Below are positions 52,382-62,563 of a stretch of DNA of 64,000 bases, in pieces. The stretch lies in assembly GCA_009841635.1 (NCBI GenBank), contig VXLJ01000025.1, positions 30,224 to 94,223 on the forward strand, given 5' to 3'. Source of the DNA: Gammaproteobacteria bacterium. GTDB taxonomy: Bacteria > Pseudomonadota > Gammaproteobacteria > Pseudomonadales > Azotimanducaceae. Every line of letters starts with the position of its first letter. The stretch's first letter is position 1. A program made the translations under genes and the position numbers. The notes under the pieces are model-generated. The model was not told where the DNA came from. It saw only the letters and a program-made list of their open reading frames with translations, and searched no databases.

Positions 52382-52650
52382 CCTGTTTCAGCTAATTGGT
52401 TGTCAAAAACCGTTTGTCGATTAACCGTAACGTGGAGTTCACGTGTAGCGCGCCTAAGTCTGGCTTCAACGTACCGATGCTCTTCCCAATTTAGTTCGAT
52501 ATTGGTCCAAACGTAAGCCACAGGGTCACTCGTGTCGTCCCGTTTGCGAAGGCAATCGTCCACATAGAGTTCTAGTTCGTTGAGTTCGCCGACGCGAATG
52601 ACGAACTGCTTGTGTTCCAGGTCGAAGTTGAGCTCAGCTGTCGCCAACAC
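52378..52650 (-). CDS. Small hypothetical protein, 90 aa
   Basis: A soluble protein of 90 residues with a beta-strand pattern, rich in Glu, Asp and Asn: TAELNFDLEHKQFVIRVGEL, LELYVDDCLRKR, YVWTNIELNWEEHRYVEARL, LHVTVNRQTVF. The last parts look like consecutive strands of a small beta sandwich. I cannot name the family. The start is GTG at 52650 and the stop overlaps the RND gene stop by 4 bases on the opposite strand. No partner is evident. Confidence 0.65.
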   Translation of the reverse strand: MLATAELNFDLEHKQFVIRVGELNELELYVDDCLRKRDDTSDPVAYVWTNIELNWEEHRYVEARLRRATRELHVTVNRQTVFDNQLAETG

Positions 52651-52696
52651 CGCACGTCATTCGTCAAATCGGCGCACGATTGTAAGAACGATTTAC

Positions 52697-53791
52697 CTAA
52701 CCCGACGCGTTCGTGTTGAGGAACCACTTAACTAATTCTGGGTTAGCGTCCTCTGGGTAGGTATGCGCAAGATCCGCAATTTCCCGATAGAACACGTTCG
52801 CGCCAGCAGCGTTAAACGAGTATTCCGCGGTCTGGGCGATGTCCACGGTGAACATCCAATCCAATGCGCCATGCGTAATGCATATGGGTAAATCGCGTAA
52901 TCGATCTTTGGCCATCATCTCGATGAGCATAGGATGAAAACTCGCCGAACACGGTGCTAGGTGGGTAAATGGCGAAGAAGCTGTGCAACCCGACACATAG
53001 GTAAACGTGCCCCCGTCGCTCATGCCAGTTAGTAATAGCTTGGTCTCGTCGATTTGCACTAAGCGCGCCATGGATTCCAGCATCTGCAGCAAGTTTGGCG
53101 TATCGAGATCTTCGCCCATGATCGCCCAAGTCCCACCGACGGAGGTTGGACTGACCAACACCAGCTCTTCGGTTCGGCACGTCCTAATCCATGACCATAG
53201 AAAACTCGACCCATGCCCGCTCCCGCCATGCAGCGCAAATACGACCGGATAGCGTCTCGCCGGATCGAAAGACTCTGGCACATAGATGGAATAGCCGCCA
53301 CGTTGCTTGCGATCGTTGGCAATGTGGTGCACCCCACTAAAGCCCACGGGTTCGGCCGTCGATGCTTGAGAAAGTCGAGGCACCTCTTGCTTTTCATGGT
53401 CGAGAAAGAAACGATGGACCAAGCTGAAATGTTGCGCTAAAGGGTAAATCGCTTCGCACATCGGCGCTCGAGCGCCTAACGCTCGATACAAAGGCATCAA
53501 ATCATTAGCGGATCCGTCAGCCTCCGCTAGTCGTTCAAGACTTCGAAGCGCGTGCCCATAGGCCGCTGAAACCGCATCGCGAATAGGTACGGCTGCTGGC
53601 GGCCATATAGACTCGTCTAGGTTGGCGGAGGCGTCCCGCAATCCGCGCCGGGTGTCGAGCAATTGGTTGCGCACGGTTTCCATCGTGCTTGGGCCAAGAT
53701 AGCGCGAGCTACGTTCGAAGACCTTCAACGCGTCCAGAATTGGCGCGACGATAGCAAGCAATAAGTCTTCGAATGCTTGGGGTTCAGACAT
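52697..53791 (-). CDS. Alpha/beta hydrolase (esterase/phospholipase-like)
   Basis: This 364-aa protein has an N-terminal helical domain of about 150 residues and a C-terminal alpha/beta hydrolase. The oxyanion segment is FALHGGSGHGSSF. The catalytic triad is S258 (GMSDGG), D311 (HGALDWMF) and H343 (DLAHTYPE). The layout is close to the PHB-depolymerase/feruloyl-esterase-type group. There is no signal peptide, so it acts in the cytoplasm. Substrate unknown; the helical N-terminal domain is unusual for this group and may bind a partner or shape the pocket. Confidence 0.85.
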   Translation of the reverse strand: MSEPQAFEDLLLAIVAPILDALKVFERSSRYLGPSTMETVRNQLLDTRRGLRDASANLDESIWPPAAVPIRDAVSAAYGHALRSLERLAEADGSANDLMPLYRALGARAPMCEAIYPLAQHFSLVHRFFLDHEKQEVPRLSQASTAEPVGFSGVHHIANDRKQRGGYSIYVPESFDPARRYPVVFALHGGSGHGSSFLWSWIRTCRTEELVLVSPTSVGGTWAIMGEDLDTPNLLQMLESMARLVQIDETKLLLTGMSDGGTFTYVSGCTASSPFTHLAPCSASFHPMLIEMMAKDRLRDLPICITHGALDWMFTVDIAQTAEYSFNAAGANVFYREIADLAHTYPEDANPELVKWFLNTNASG

Positions 53792-53883
53792 AGAGGCATA
53801 TTACGAATGAGCTAGGCCGACCACGCCAATGACCATCCGAAACGCTAGAATCAGTTTTCTCACCAACATCTCGTTTCTGTGCT

Positions 53884-54390
53884 ATGCCACTCACTTGGTC
53901 TCATGCGTTTCTTAGGGTCAATGACTTCGACAAGATGCTGAAGTTCTACACAGCGTCACTCGGTTTCAAGATATCAGACCGGGGTGAAAAGATGGCGTTT
54001 TTGACGCAACTGGAAGATGAACATCACCAACTTGCCATCGCAGAGTCAAAAGAGGAAACTGAAGCACCTTCGCCGGTGAGCCACTTTGCGTTTCGCGTTG
54101 AGTCGCTGGACGAGATCCATCGTCTCTATCACGAACTGACAAGCAATCCAGACGTCGGCCGCGTCGCACCCGTCACGCACGGCAATACTTGGTCCATCTA
54201 CTTTCACGACCCTGAGCGCAATGGGATTGAAGTGTTTTGCGATACACCGTGGGATGCTAAGCAACCCCTTGCCGAACCATGGGATCCGCAAGCAAGTCGC
54301 GAGGAACTCGAGCGCTACACACTTGCACTGCTTCGAAAGCAGGGTCCGATACGACCGAACTCACGGTTACAGGCCACCCAGGCCGCATAA
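53884..54390 (+). CDS. VOC-family (glyoxalase-like) protein
   Basis: This 168-aa two-module VOC protein reads WSHAFLRVNDFDKMLKFYTASLGFKI with the first metal His, then VSHFAFRVESLDEIHRLYHEL with the second, and GNTWSIYFHDPERNGIEVFCDTPW with the third (Glu in IEVF). The phrase is close to extradiol-dioxygenase-like VOC proteins that act on aromatic catechols, or to a thiol-transferase group. The last 40 residues are a helical tail. It lies 140 bases before the next VOC gene in the same direction. Confidence 0.82.
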   Translation: MPLTWSHAFLRVNDFDKMLKFYTASLGFKISDRGEKMAFLTQLEDEHHQLAIAESKEETEAPSPVSHFAFRVESLDEIHRLYHELTSNPDVGRVAPVTHGNTWSIYFHDPERNGIEVFCDTPWDAKQPLAEPWDPQASREELERYTLALLRKQGPIRPNSRLQATQAA

Positions 54391-54531
54391 AAGGGGCACA
54401 GTCCTGCTATATCAGCTAGCCGAAGTCACTAGTAAGATAGTCCGCTCAAAACAACGAGCCAGCGCATAAGGGATAGTTTGCTCGCAACGGCGAGACAAAC
54501 ATCGATCGAGCGCTAGAGGGTCAAATCCAGC

Positions 54532-55395
54532 ATGAAGTCTGAACGAACTTTCGATCGCAGCGTCGAAGACGTTGGCAATATCCAAAACATGGAACACTTC
54601 AACCTTACAGTGCCTGACCAACAGCTAGCCGCGCTGTTCTACGTGACCGGACTCGGTTTTACGCGTGATCCCTATATGGATTTTGGCACGTTCAACATGT
54701 GGATCAACGCTGGTGAGCAGCAGTTTCACCTGCCAAAAAACACGGCGCAGAAGTTCCGCGGCACCATTGGCATCATGGAACCAAATCTTGAAGATCTTCA
54801 GCGGCGTCTTACGTCCATTCAGCGTTGGATGGACGGCACCGAATACGCTTGGCGTATCGACGACGATTGCATCCATGTCACGTGCCCATGGGGCAATGCA
54901 TTGCGCATCCATGAAGCTGATGAATCGTCTGCTATGGCTCTCGGAATCGCCTACGGCGATATGCAAGTTCCAGTAGGCACTTGCGAGGGTATCGCAAGGT
55001 TCTACAACGAAGTCTTTGACTCACCCGCGCACACCATTGAGGATAACGGCACGAAATATGCAGAAGTTTCGATGGGTTACAACCAAACATTCAGATTCAC
55101 CGAAACTACGGAACCTATCGCAGCGTACGACGGTCACCATGTCGCAATCTACGTCTCAAACTTTTCAAAGCCTCACCGAAAGTTGGTTGAACAAGGCTTA
55201 ATCACGGAAGAATCAGACCAGCATCAGTATCGATTTCAAGCGATTATCGACCCAGAATCAGGTAAGCAGTTGACGGAAATCGAGCACGAGGTTCGCAGCT
55301 TGCACCATCCGATGCGGCGGCGGAATCTTGTCAATCGCAATGCTTCTCAGACGTTCGGGAATTACCGGCACGGTCGCGACATATTCGTTCCGTAG
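54532..55395 (+). CDS. VOC-family protein, two-module, upstream of MoxR gene
   Basis: This 287-aa protein has a first VOC module with [24 protein letters not shown] (His near the start) and [15 protein letters not shown] ending in Glu. The second module begins at about residue 145 ([20 protein letters not shown]) and includes DGHHVAIYV. The metal ligand pattern is incomplete in the second module. The stop overlaps the MoxR start (TAGTG), which suggests a functional link to the ATPase pair. The last 30 residues are basic. The substrate is unknown. Confidence 0.75.
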   Translation: MKSERTFDRSVEDVGNIQNMEHFNLTVPDQQLAALFYVTGLGFTRDPYMDFGTFNMWINAGEQQFHLPKNTAQKFRGTIGIMEPNLEDLQRRLTSIQRWMDGTEYAWRIDDDCIHVTCPWGNALRIHEADESSAMALGIAYGDMQVPVGTCEGIARFYNEVFDSPAHTIEDNGTKYAEVSMGYNQTFRFTETTEPIAAYDGHHVAIYVSNFSKPHRKLVEQGLITEESDQHQYRFQAIIDPESGKQLTEIEHEVRSLHHPMRRRNLVNRNASQTFGNYRHGRDIFVP

Positions 55396-56219
55396 TGGCT
55401 TCAGCGGGTGCTGCAGCGCCCTATTACCTGCCGCTTGGCAATGAAGTAGAACTATTTCTTGCGGCGTTTTCCCAGCGACTGCCAGTTTTATTAAAAGGTC
55501 CGACCGGCTGCGGCAAAACGCGTTTTGTCGAGCATATGGCGTGGCGGATCTTCAATGATGAGGCACTGGTCAATGCAGCCGTCGAACGACCGTTAACCAC
55601 GATCAGTTGCCATGAGGATTTGACGTCAACCGATTTGATTGGTCGCTATCTATTCGTCAATGATTCAAGCGACTGGATTGACGGTCCGCTCACCTCAGCG
55701 GTGCGTCATGGCGGCATCTGCTATCTTGATGAAATCGTCGAAGCACGCAAAGACACGACGGTGTTAATCCACTCATTGACTGACCATCGACGCATTCTGC
55801 CAATCGACAAACTCAACCAGGTGCTAGACGCACATCCTGACTTTCTGTTGGTGATTTCTTACAACCCAGGCTATCAGAGCATTCTTAAAGACCTAAAACC
55901 TAGCACTCGTCAACGGTTCATGTGTCTGCAATTCGATTATCCGTCGCTAGAGCGGGAAGCCGAGATCATTCGTGTGGAGAGCGGCATCGACCCAGCACAG
56001 GCGACCACACTAGCTAAGGTTGGTTTGCACATCCGCAACCTGCGCGAACATGGCTTCGAAGAAGGCGTGAGCACACGTTTATTGGTTTATGCAGGAACGC
56101 TTATGCGGGAGGGCGTTGCGCCGCGCCAGGCAGCAGATGCCGCGCTCGTGCACGCATTGTCGGACGACGAGGAGGTACAACAAGCCATTGCAGACATTGT
56201 CGACGTCGTCTGGCCTTGA
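55395..56219 (+). CDS. MoxR-type AAA+ ATPase (CbbQ/NorQ-like)
   Basis: This 274-aa ATPase has Walker A G35-PTGCG-K41-T, then Walker [14 protein letters not shown], sensor-type segment [13 protein letters not shown] and a C-terminal lid. It belongs to the MoxR/NorQ/CbbQ group, which with VWA partners remodels or activates metalloenzymes. GTG 55395 overlaps the VOC stop by one base and its own stop overlaps the VWA start as TTGA, so all three are translationally coupled. There is no RuBisCO or nitric oxide reductase in the window, so the target enzyme is unknown. Confidence 0.9.
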   Translation: MASAGAAAPYYLPLGNEVELFLAAFSQRLPVLLKGPTGCGKTRFVEHMAWRIFNDEALVNAAVERPLTTISCHEDLTSTDLIGRYLFVNDSSDWIDGPLTSAVRHGGICYLDEIVEARKDTTVLIHSLTDHRRILPIDKLNQVLDAHPDFLLVISYNPGYQSILKDLKPSTRQRFMCLQFDYPSLEREAEIIRVESGIDPAQATTLAKVGLHIRNLREHGFEEGVSTRLLVYAGTLMREGVAPRQAADAALVHALSDDEEVQQAIADIVDVVWP

Positions 56220-58174
56220 CCGCTCTTAACGAAATCGAGCGATCGCTTGCGCTGTTCGCGCAAGGTTTATCTCAGCGAGTTCCCATATTTCGAGTTGATG
56301 AGCGTGAACGCGCAGTTAGCACGTCAAGCCTGAACGAACTCTTCCTGCCTGCCGAATTCGATTTCTTCACCGATTTCGAATCCAATCGAAATGCCTTTCG
56401 TTGGGCCGTGTTGCAGCAACTGGCATTTAGACGATACGACACGCTCACGTTCGCTATCGACGAGGCACGTGCTCGGTTCAACTACCTCGCCGTTCGACCC
56501 TTGCCTACCGCGCACCGGCTGCCTGACATCGAGCTGTTTTACCAGCATTTCCCAGTTCCGGGACTCGCAAGCTATCTCTTTTTCCTGCTCGAAGAAACCC
56601 GCGTCGCAAACTTGATCACGGCCGAATTTCCCGGTGCTTTGCGCTTACGTCGCAGTTACAAGACTTATCGCCTCGCGTCGCTCCCATTGTTCCCTGCGGA
56701 TAGCCCGTTCACCGAGTTCACGGTACTTGAAGCAAATCTCCAAGAACCACAAAAAATGCCTTATCGGATTCGCGAACTCGTGGAACCCGTGCTCGCAACT
56801 AATGCAACGGTTTATGCGGCAGCGGAAGCGACGATTCGATGCTATGAAGCGTTTTGCGCACAGGTTCCAGCAAATGCGGCCCAGCATATGGAAAGCACCC
56901 TGCAAGAGAATGTCGTATTGCCCGTCCTTCAGCGGGCCGCCAGATTAGAAGATTGGGAACAAGAACTCAACGACTTGGATGCCGAACTTCAAGCATTCAC
57001 ATTTGGCGAAGCTATCGAAGCGACCGAAGCAGAAGTTGAAAACTCACTAGACGGTAACTTGAGGGAAACAGCCGTCGAGGTCCAGCAGGAACGCGACCAA
57101 TTGCAGCGTCGAATCGACCTAGAACGGTCGGTGTTGTCGAACTATCGCGCCAATCGTATCGTCGATAGTGCACATTTCCGCTACGACGAGTGGGATTACC
57201 TGCACAAAACCTGGCTCAAAGCATGGTGCTCGGTATATGAAATTCGCCAAGAACATGACCTGCAAGAATCTACCACGCAACTCGTAAAGGCCATCCGCCC
57301 GTTCCTGCCACAAGTCCGCAAGCGATTCGAGCAAGTCAAACCCATCGGTCTGCGTCGAATTTCGCACAGCATCGACGGCGATGAGCTCGATCTCGACGCC
57401 ATCGTTGAGGCTCGCGCCGACTTGAAAGCGAAGATTTCGCCAACCGAGCATGTTTACAGTCGCGTGGATCGGACCCAACGAGATGTCAGTGCCTGTTTGC
57501 TCGTCGATTTGTCCGCATCTACTGACGACCCTATCGTACAACCGGAACCTAAATCGTTAGCAGAAGATGCGGAAGATCCTTTCGATGATCCATATCTTCA
57601 CGGGGGACTCGATTTCGATCCGGAACAAAGGGAAACTGAAGCGCAACGCAAGATCATCGATGTCCAGAAGGAATCGGTGCTGCTATTGGCAGCAGCGCTA
57701 GAAGATCTTGGCGATCTATACAGCGTCTATGGGTTTTCAGGTTACGGACGAGAATGCGTAGAGATACATGTGGCGAAGGAATTCAATGAAACGCTTAACA
57801 GACAAACGATGGACGCTATCGCTGCTATGAAACCGCTGCGTTCAACTCGGATGGGGCCTGCGATTCGCCACGCCGTCTACAAGCTTGGCGCAACGGGTAG
57901 TGCGTTAAAAGTGCTGCTAGTGATCAGCGACGGTTTTCCCCAAGACAGTGACTATGGACCCGACCGAGGTAATCATGAATATGGCATTCAAGATACCGCC
58001 CGAGCGATTCAGGAAGCTGCGGAAAAAGGCATCCAAGTATTTTGCGTGACCGTCGACGTGTCAGGCCACGACTATTTACGCCGCATGTGCCGTGCCGATC
58101 AGTACTGGGTTATTGAGGACACGGAAGAGCTGCCGAACGCGTTGCAATTTGCGTATCGGCAACTCACTATTTAA
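56216..58174 (+). CDS. VWA-domain protein (NorD/CbbO-like) partner of MoxR ATPase
   Basis: This 652-aa protein has a long helical N-terminal region (about 1-420) of the CbbO/NorD type, including a coiled coil around residues 245-300 ([20 protein letters not shown]). The VWA domain (about 425-652) has the MIDAS D431-L-S433-A-S435, then [14 protein letters not shown] and [14 protein letters not shown]. With the preceding MoxR ATPase it would form a chaperone-like module. The start is TTG overlapping the ATPase stop (TTGA). The target is unknown; the coupled VOC protein is one candidate. Confidence 0.88.
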   Translation: MTALNEIERSLALFAQGLSQRVPIFRVDERERAVSTSSLNELFLPAEFDFFTDFESNRNAFRWAVLQQLAFRRYDTLTFAIDEARARFNYLAVRPLPTAHRLPDIELFYQHFPVPGLASYLFFLLEETRVANLITAEFPGALRLRRSYKTYRLASLPLFPADSPFTEFTVLEANLQEPQKMPYRIRELVEPVLATNATVYAAAEATIRCYEAFCAQVPANAAQHMESTLQENVVLPVLQRAARLEDWEQELNDLDAELQAFTFGEAIEATEAEVENSLDGNLRETAVEVQQERDQLQRRIDLERSVLSNYRANRIVDSAHFRYDEWDYLHKTWLKAWCSVYEIRQEHDLQESTTQLVKAIRPFLPQVRKRFEQVKPIGLRRISHSIDGDELDLDAIVEARADLKAKISPTEHVYSRVDRTQRDVSACLLVDLSASTDDPIVQPEPKSLAEDAEDPFDDPYLHGGLDFDPEQRETEAQRKIIDVQKESVLLLAAALEDLGDLYSVYGFSGYGRECVEIHVAKEFNETLNRQTMDAIAAMKPLRSTRMGPAIRHAVYKLGATGSALKVLLVISDGFPQDSDYGPDRGNHEYGIQDTARAIQEAAEKGIQVFCVTVDVSGHDYLRRMCRADQYWVIEDTEELPNALQFAYRQLTI

Positions 58175-58234
58175 GGTCGCAACTGCGTCGCCGCGGCCAG
58201 GCTAGTTCTGTAAACGGGAAGCTAGGCGCAAGCG

Positions 58235-58894
58235 CTAGTCGTCGCCCCCGAAAATCCCTAAAAGCTGAATGAGATTTAAAAACAGAATGTAGAACGACAC
58301 GAAGAGCTGATTCGCCGCGATGATGTAATTTCGTTCGCCACCTAGCACAATCGCGCTAGTTTGATACAAGATAAGGGCACACGCCACGACAACCATAAAC
58401 GCCGAAATGATCATCGCAAACAGGCTCATGTTGACAAAGAAGCTCAAGACGATGATGCCTATGATGACGAAAAACGAGACCGTTAAGAAACTCCCCAGCC
58501 AGCTGAAGTCAGTTCGACGCACGATGGTGTAAGCAGAAAGTGCGAAAAAGACTGCCGATGTCAATGCGAACGACTGCACCACCAACGAAGGCTGAACGGC
58601 GAGGTAATAGCCAAGAATTGGTGCCATAGCCAGGCCAAGAAAGCCTGCGAACACAAACGACCACACAAGTCCCCAGACCGAGTCCGCAGTTTTCTGTACT
58701 GCATAGCTGAGGCCAAAAAAGCCAGCCAGATAGATAAAGAAATTCATCATGCCGATTTGCAATACCATCGCGACGAACGACACGAATGCCGCAAATCCAA
58801 TGGATAAACCAAGCATGATGTAGGTGTTCCGAAGAACACCGTTGATTTCGATTGCTTGTTGGCCAGAAACGTGTGCCAACCCTTGTAACGCCAT
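58235..58894 (-). CDS. Bax-inhibitor-1 (UPF0005) family membrane protein
   Basis: This 219-aa inner-membrane protein has seven hydrophobic helices and the family pattern: NTYIMLGLSIGFAAFVSFVA near the start, LGLAMAPILGYYLAVQPSLV in the middle, and a C-terminal NYIIAANQLFVSFYILFLNLIQLLGIFGG with the conserved acid end. The family includes YccA and YbhL; YccA modulates FtsH proteolysis and BsYetJ conducts calcium. Role here unproven. It is convergent with the VWA gene, with a palindromic element (58214-58230) near the ends. Confidence 0.88.
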   Translation of the reverse strand: MALQGLAHVSGQQAIEINGVLRNTYIMLGLSIGFAAFVSFVAMVLQIGMMNFFIYLAGFFGLSYAVQKTADSVWGLVWSFVFAGFLGLAMAPILGYYLAVQPSLVVQSFALTSAVFFALSAYTIVRRTDFSWLGSFLTVSFFVIIGIIVLSFFVNMSLFAMIISAFMVVVACALILYQTSAIVLGGERNYIIAANQLFVSFYILFLNLIQLLGIFGGDD

Positions 58895-59047
58895 GTTTCT
58901 ATTCCTGAGAGTGTTTAGCTTCGTTGGACAAATTATGTAACCAGTCGTTATGGCACGAAACCAACCCTCTCACGTACACCTTCTATCGTGCATGTTCAAG
59001 CTGATTCGATTTAATTGCAATACCAATCGGAGTGATATGGTGGGTTC

Positions 59048-59737
59048 GTGATTAGAAATATCTTCTCAATGTGTTATCAGCTAAAACCATGGGTTCGTGT
59101 AACCGCTTTTGCAATTTGCGGATTAGCGCTCGTAGGATGCGCTGCGTTGTCCGAGGAGGAATGTTTGTACATCGACTGGCACGCGAAAGGTTTGATGGAC
59201 GGTTCCAAGGGGCAGCCTACGGCGGCCGTGGACGAATACCAAAAAACATGCGATCGCTACGATGTCGCCGTAGACCGCACCGCATACGAGCAAGGTCGCC
59301 TTAAAGGTGCTGAAAGCTACTGCACCAAAGACAACGGTTATGCAGAAGGTCGACGTGGTAAGCAATACCAATACGCCTGTCCACAAACACATGAACAAGC
59401 ATTTTTATTGGGTTATCAACCTGGTCGAGATCTTTACGTCGCGACTTTCAACGTTTTTCAAAATGAAGCTAAGATCTTAAGTGAAACAAGCACCATATCC
59501 AGAATTGAAAAACAGATAGACAGTACTGAGCGGAAACTTCAAGATTCCGATACACCCGACAGCGAACGAAATAGAATCAGATTACAGATTCGTATGATGG
59601 ACAGCGAAATCGATCAGGCTCGGCAGCGACGATACGAGGCAGAATCTCGGCGCGATGACCTTAATCAGAAGTGCTATGAGGTGCGAATCCGAGTGGCACA
59701 GTTGGGTTTTGATACATCACTCAGCTGTGATGATTAA
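59048..59737 (+). CDS. DUF2799 lipoprotein
   Basis: This 229-aa protein has a signal with lipobox LVGC at about residue 31 and the DUF2799 pattern: CLYIDWHAKGLMDGSKGQP, YEQGRLKGAESYC, NGYAEGRRGKQYQYACP and AFLLGYQPGRDLY. Residues 145-215 form a coiled coil (ISRIEKQIDSTERKLQDSD). It is an envelope lipoprotein of unknown role. I use GTG 59048; ATG 59069 is an alternative. The carboxyltransferase gene begins 28 bases after its stop. Confidence 0.85.
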   Translation: MIRNIFSMCYQLKPWVRVTAFAICGLALVGCAALSEEECLYIDWHAKGLMDGSKGQPTAAVDEYQKTCDRYDVAVDRTAYEQGRLKGAESYCTKDNGYAEGRRGKQYQYACPQTHEQAFLLGYQPGRDLYVATFNVFQNEAKILSETSTISRIEKQIDSTERKLQDSDTPDSERNRIRLQIRMMDSEIDQARQRRYEAESRRDDLNQKCYEVRIRVAQLGFDTSLSCDD

Positions 59738-59765
59738 ATCGCGAATCACTTTGAGGAATCACTAA

Positions 59766-61316
59766 ATGGTGTGGCAACGTGAGGTCGACGAACTTGAGAG
59801 ACGTAAAGCGTTCTCTGAAGAGATGGGTGGCGAGGCTGGCATTGCCGAACAACGGCGACGCGGCAAGCTCACAGTTCGAGAACGTATCCGACTTATCGCC
59901 GACAACAACGAGTTTCAAGAGATTGGCCAATTAGCAGGTGCGGCCACGTATGACGGCAACACGCTCAAACATGTACGGCCATCTAACATGGTCATTGGCA
60001 TGGCGAAGATCGACGGGCGAACCACCGTCGTAACTGCGGGAGATTTCACCGTTCGAGGCGGTTCCGCAGACGGCTCAATCGGCAACAAAGGTGGTCACGC
60101 CCAAACCATGGCCGCAGAGTGGCGGCTGCCGTTCATTCGCCTTCTGGATGCCACAGGTGGAAGTGTCAAAACCTTTGAAAACATCGGTCGAACCTACATC
60201 CCCACCAACCCCGTTACACCGGGTATTGAAAAGCTGCTTTGCGAAGTGCCGGTCGTCGGTGCCATTCTGGGTTCTGTCGCGGGATTACCCGCCGTAGATG
60301 CATGTTTGGCGCACTTCAATGTGATGGTGAAAGGAATCAGTCAACTCTTCCCAGGCGGACCACCTGTGGTAAAAGCGGCACTCGGTATCGATATCTCCAA
60401 AGAGGATTTAGGCGACGAACGGTCACAAGTCTTTGAAAGCGGGACCGTAGACAACCTCGCCGAAACAGAAGAAGAAGCCTTCGACATGATTAGGCAGTTC
60501 CTAAGTTACCTGCCTGCCAACGTCTGGGAATTGCCACCTCGTGGGGACACTAGCGACGACCCGAACCGACGGGAAGAAGCGCTGCTATCCGCCATCCCTC
60601 GCGAAAAACGGCGCACTTACAACCCGCGACGCATTCTTCGAGCGGTGCTAGATCACGATTCATTCTTCGAGATTACCCCTCACTACGGTCGTTCGCGCAT
60701 CGTCGGTTTGGCACGCATGCACGGCTACCCAGTCGGCGTCATGATTAACAACCCAAATCGCATTGGTGGCTCGATGGATGTCACCGCTGGTGTCAAGGTC
60801 ATACGTTTTCTACAGCTATGCGATACATTCCATTTACCAATGCTCTATCTAGCCGATGAGCCAGGCTTTATGGTCGGACCAGAACAGCAAGCGCAAGGCA
60901 TCGTTCGAGCGGGCGCAAAGATGATTTGCGCGACTTTGCGGACCCGTGTGCCATGGTTTACCACCATCATTCGGCAGCTATATGGTGTTGCAGGCCAGTG
61001 CCACGACCGCCCTGGTGGCATGTTTAAGCGCGTCGCTTGGCCGTCAGGACATTGGGGATCGATGCATATTTCAGGCGGTGTATCGGCTGCGTATCGACGC
61101 GTCATTGCTGAGTCAGAAGATCCCGAAGCTAAACAGCAAGAAATCGAGGAAAAACTTGAAGCCTTGTCCTCGCCATTCAAGACGGCTGAAGCATTCAATA
61201 TTGAGGAAATCATCGATCCTCGCGACACACGACCATTGATGTGCGAGTTTGTTGAATTAGCTCAGGCTCAACTGAAAACGCAACTCGGACCGAGCCCAAC
61301 GCCCTACATGCCGTAA
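59766..61316 (+). CDS. Acyl-CoA carboxylase carboxyltransferase subunit
   Basis: This 516-aa protein matches the carboxyltransferase subunits of propionyl-, methylcrotonyl- or geranyl-CoA carboxylases. The N-terminal lobe reads GGEAGIAEQRRRGKLTVRERI and LLDATGGSVKTFEN, with the glycine-rich CoA site GAILGSVAGLPA. The C-terminal lobe reads DHDSFFEITPHYGRSRIVGLARM and LADEPGFMVGPEQ. It joins acyl-CoA to carboxybiotin. The biotin carboxylase subunit is not in the window. It may link to the epimerase-like VOC protein at 33969, but they are not in one operon. Confidence 0.9.
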   Translation: MVWQREVDELERRKAFSEEMGGEAGIAEQRRRGKLTVRERIRLIADNNEFQEIGQLAGAATYDGNTLKHVRPSNMVIGMAKIDGRTTVVTAGDFTVRGGSADGSIGNKGGHAQTMAAEWRLPFIRLLDATGGSVKTFENIGRTYIPTNPVTPGIEKLLCEVPVVGAILGSVAGLPAVDACLAHFNVMVKGISQLFPGGPPVVKAALGIDISKEDLGDERSQVFESGTVDNLAETEEEAFDMIRQFLSYLPANVWELPPRGDTSDDPNRREEALLSAIPREKRRTYNPRRILRAVLDHDSFFEITPHYGRSRIVGLARMHGYPVGVMINNPNRIGGSMDVTAGVKVIRFLQLCDTFHLPMLYLADEPGFMVGPEQQAQGIVRAGAKMICATLRTRVPWFTTIIRQLYGVAGQCHDRPGGMFKRVAWPSGHWGSMHISGGVSAAYRRVIAESEDPEAKQQEIEEKLEALSSPFKTAEAFNIEEIIDPRDTRPLMCEFVELAQAQLKTQLGPSPTPYMP

Positions 61317-61351
61317 CCGAGCGTCCAGGCGCTCATCTATTAGGTTTGACT

Positions 61352-62425
61352 ATGCGAACTAACCCAGAACTCACGGCCGACGAAAAGCAGACGCTGTATG
61401 AAGATGGATTCATCGTGCTCAAGGACGTCGTCCCAGATGAATTGACATTCGAAGCTCGACGAACCATTCACATGTTTGCGGGTCGGAATGGGCTACGCCG
61501 CGGCTACCACGACATACAGACATCGTCAGCGTTGCCCGATTTGGTCAATAAGAGCATTCTCGGCCAAATCTTGCGTACCACAATCGGTCCGTACGACCCG
61601 CCTGAACGAGGGTTTGCCGCGATTCTGTATCCTAATGAAAAGCAACCTACACCAAACTACGGCTGGCACCCACATTTAGACGGTTTATGGTCGGGACCGC
61701 TACCCAAGACTGCCGATGAAATCGATGACTTACATAGCCCGCGCACGGAGCATTTCGGGGCGGCCGATGCGACAGTTTCCGGGGCAAATCTCACGCCCTT
61801 GTTTCAAGATCCTGAGTGCACGTTGTCGTTAGGCAGCTTCACCGCATTCGTCGGCGTCGCACTCAACGATCAAACGGAATTTGGACGCGGCAATCTATGT
61901 TTGCTGCGGGGAGTTCACGAGGATGTGGAAGCATTCTTCCAAATGCAACGCGATTCTGGCGGGGTCGTTGGACCGGAGGGTGAAGGTTGGCCGCGTTTGT
62001 CGCGTTTGCCTAATGGGGGCGTATCAATGACACCACTTCCTTACCCCATACGTGAGATTGCGCTTAAGCATGCAACCGAGTACAACGGCAACCAATTCAT
62101 CAATCCAGCACCGATTCTCCTCGATGTAGGAGATGTTGTCATCGCACTGCACGCGTGCCCACATGGAGGCTCGCGCAACGAATGGTCCGACCCACGCATG
62201 AATGTGTATTTCCGTATCCGCCGTGATCGACCCGGTGGCGCGCGCGTACTGGGCGACAGTGATCATCCTGATAGGGAATGGCTTGGTGGTTTCTATGACT
62301 ATCCGGGCGGCTACAACCCATGGCAGGTCGCCATCGACAAACTTTGCGATCATTGGAGTGAGTGGGACGGCATGCAAGAAACGGTCGCGGCTAATCGAGC
62401 AAGATCGGCGGCAACCAGCGCTTAG
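61352..62425 (+). CDS. Phytanoyl-CoA dioxygenase (PhyH) family protein
   Basis: A PhyH-family oxygenase of about 357 aa. The metal pair is H108-L-D110 in GWHPHLDGLW, and a distal His is in IALHACPHGGSRNEW, followed by basic residues in YFRIRRDRP. It starts ELTADEKQTLYEDGFIVLKDVV, the family entry phrase. A long insert (about residues 110-180) sits between the metal pair and the core landmark. ATG 61352 has AGG 7 bases upstream and is preferred over TTG 61346. It lies 35 bases after the carboxyltransferase gene, same direction. tRNA-Met follows 28 bases later. Confidence 0.85.
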   Translation: MRTNPELTADEKQTLYEDGFIVLKDVVPDELTFEARRTIHMFAGRNGLRRGYHDIQTSSALPDLVNKSILGQILRTTIGPYDPPERGFAAILYPNEKQPTPNYGWHPHLDGLWSGPLPKTADEIDDLHSPRTEHFGAADATVSGANLTPLFQDPECTLSLGSFTAFVGVALNDQTEFGRGNLCLLRGVHEDVEAFFQMQRDSGGVVGPEGEGWPRLSRLPNGGVSMTPLPYPIREIALKHATEYNGNQFINPAPILLDVGDVVIALHACPHGGSRNEWSDPRMNVYFRIRRDRPGGARVLGDSDHPDREWLGGFYDYPGGYNPWQVAIDKLCDHWSEWDGMQETVAANRARSAATSA

Positions 62426-62453
62426 CTTGTCGATAATTCCGCTTCACGACGGT

Positions 62454-62530
62454 GGCTACGTAGCTCAGCTGGTTAGAGCATAGCATTCATAATGCTGGGG
62501 TCGTTGGTTCAAGTCCAACCGTAGCTACCA
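62454..62530 (+). tRNA. tRNA-Met(CAU), elongator type
   Basis: A 77-base cloverleaf with acceptor GGCTACG / CGTAGCT (first pair G-T), D arm GCTC...GAGC, anticodon stem TAGCA/TGCTG with loop TTCATAA (CAT at 62488-62490), T arm GTTGG TTCAAGT CCAAC, and encoded CCA. The start GGCTACGTAGCTCAG and the GGGTC variable loop match the E. coli elongator tRNA-Met. A lysidine-modified tRNA-Ile2 is the other CAU option but the overall pattern favours Met. Confidence 0.95.
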
Positions 62531-62563
62531 CTTGCATTTGTGAGTTCGACAGGAGGCAGTCAC

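Noticed and set aside
55395-58174. MoxR-VWA pair named as cbbQ-cbbO or norQ-norD
   Set aside because: No RuBisCO or nitric oxide reductase genes are present, so a specific name is not justified.
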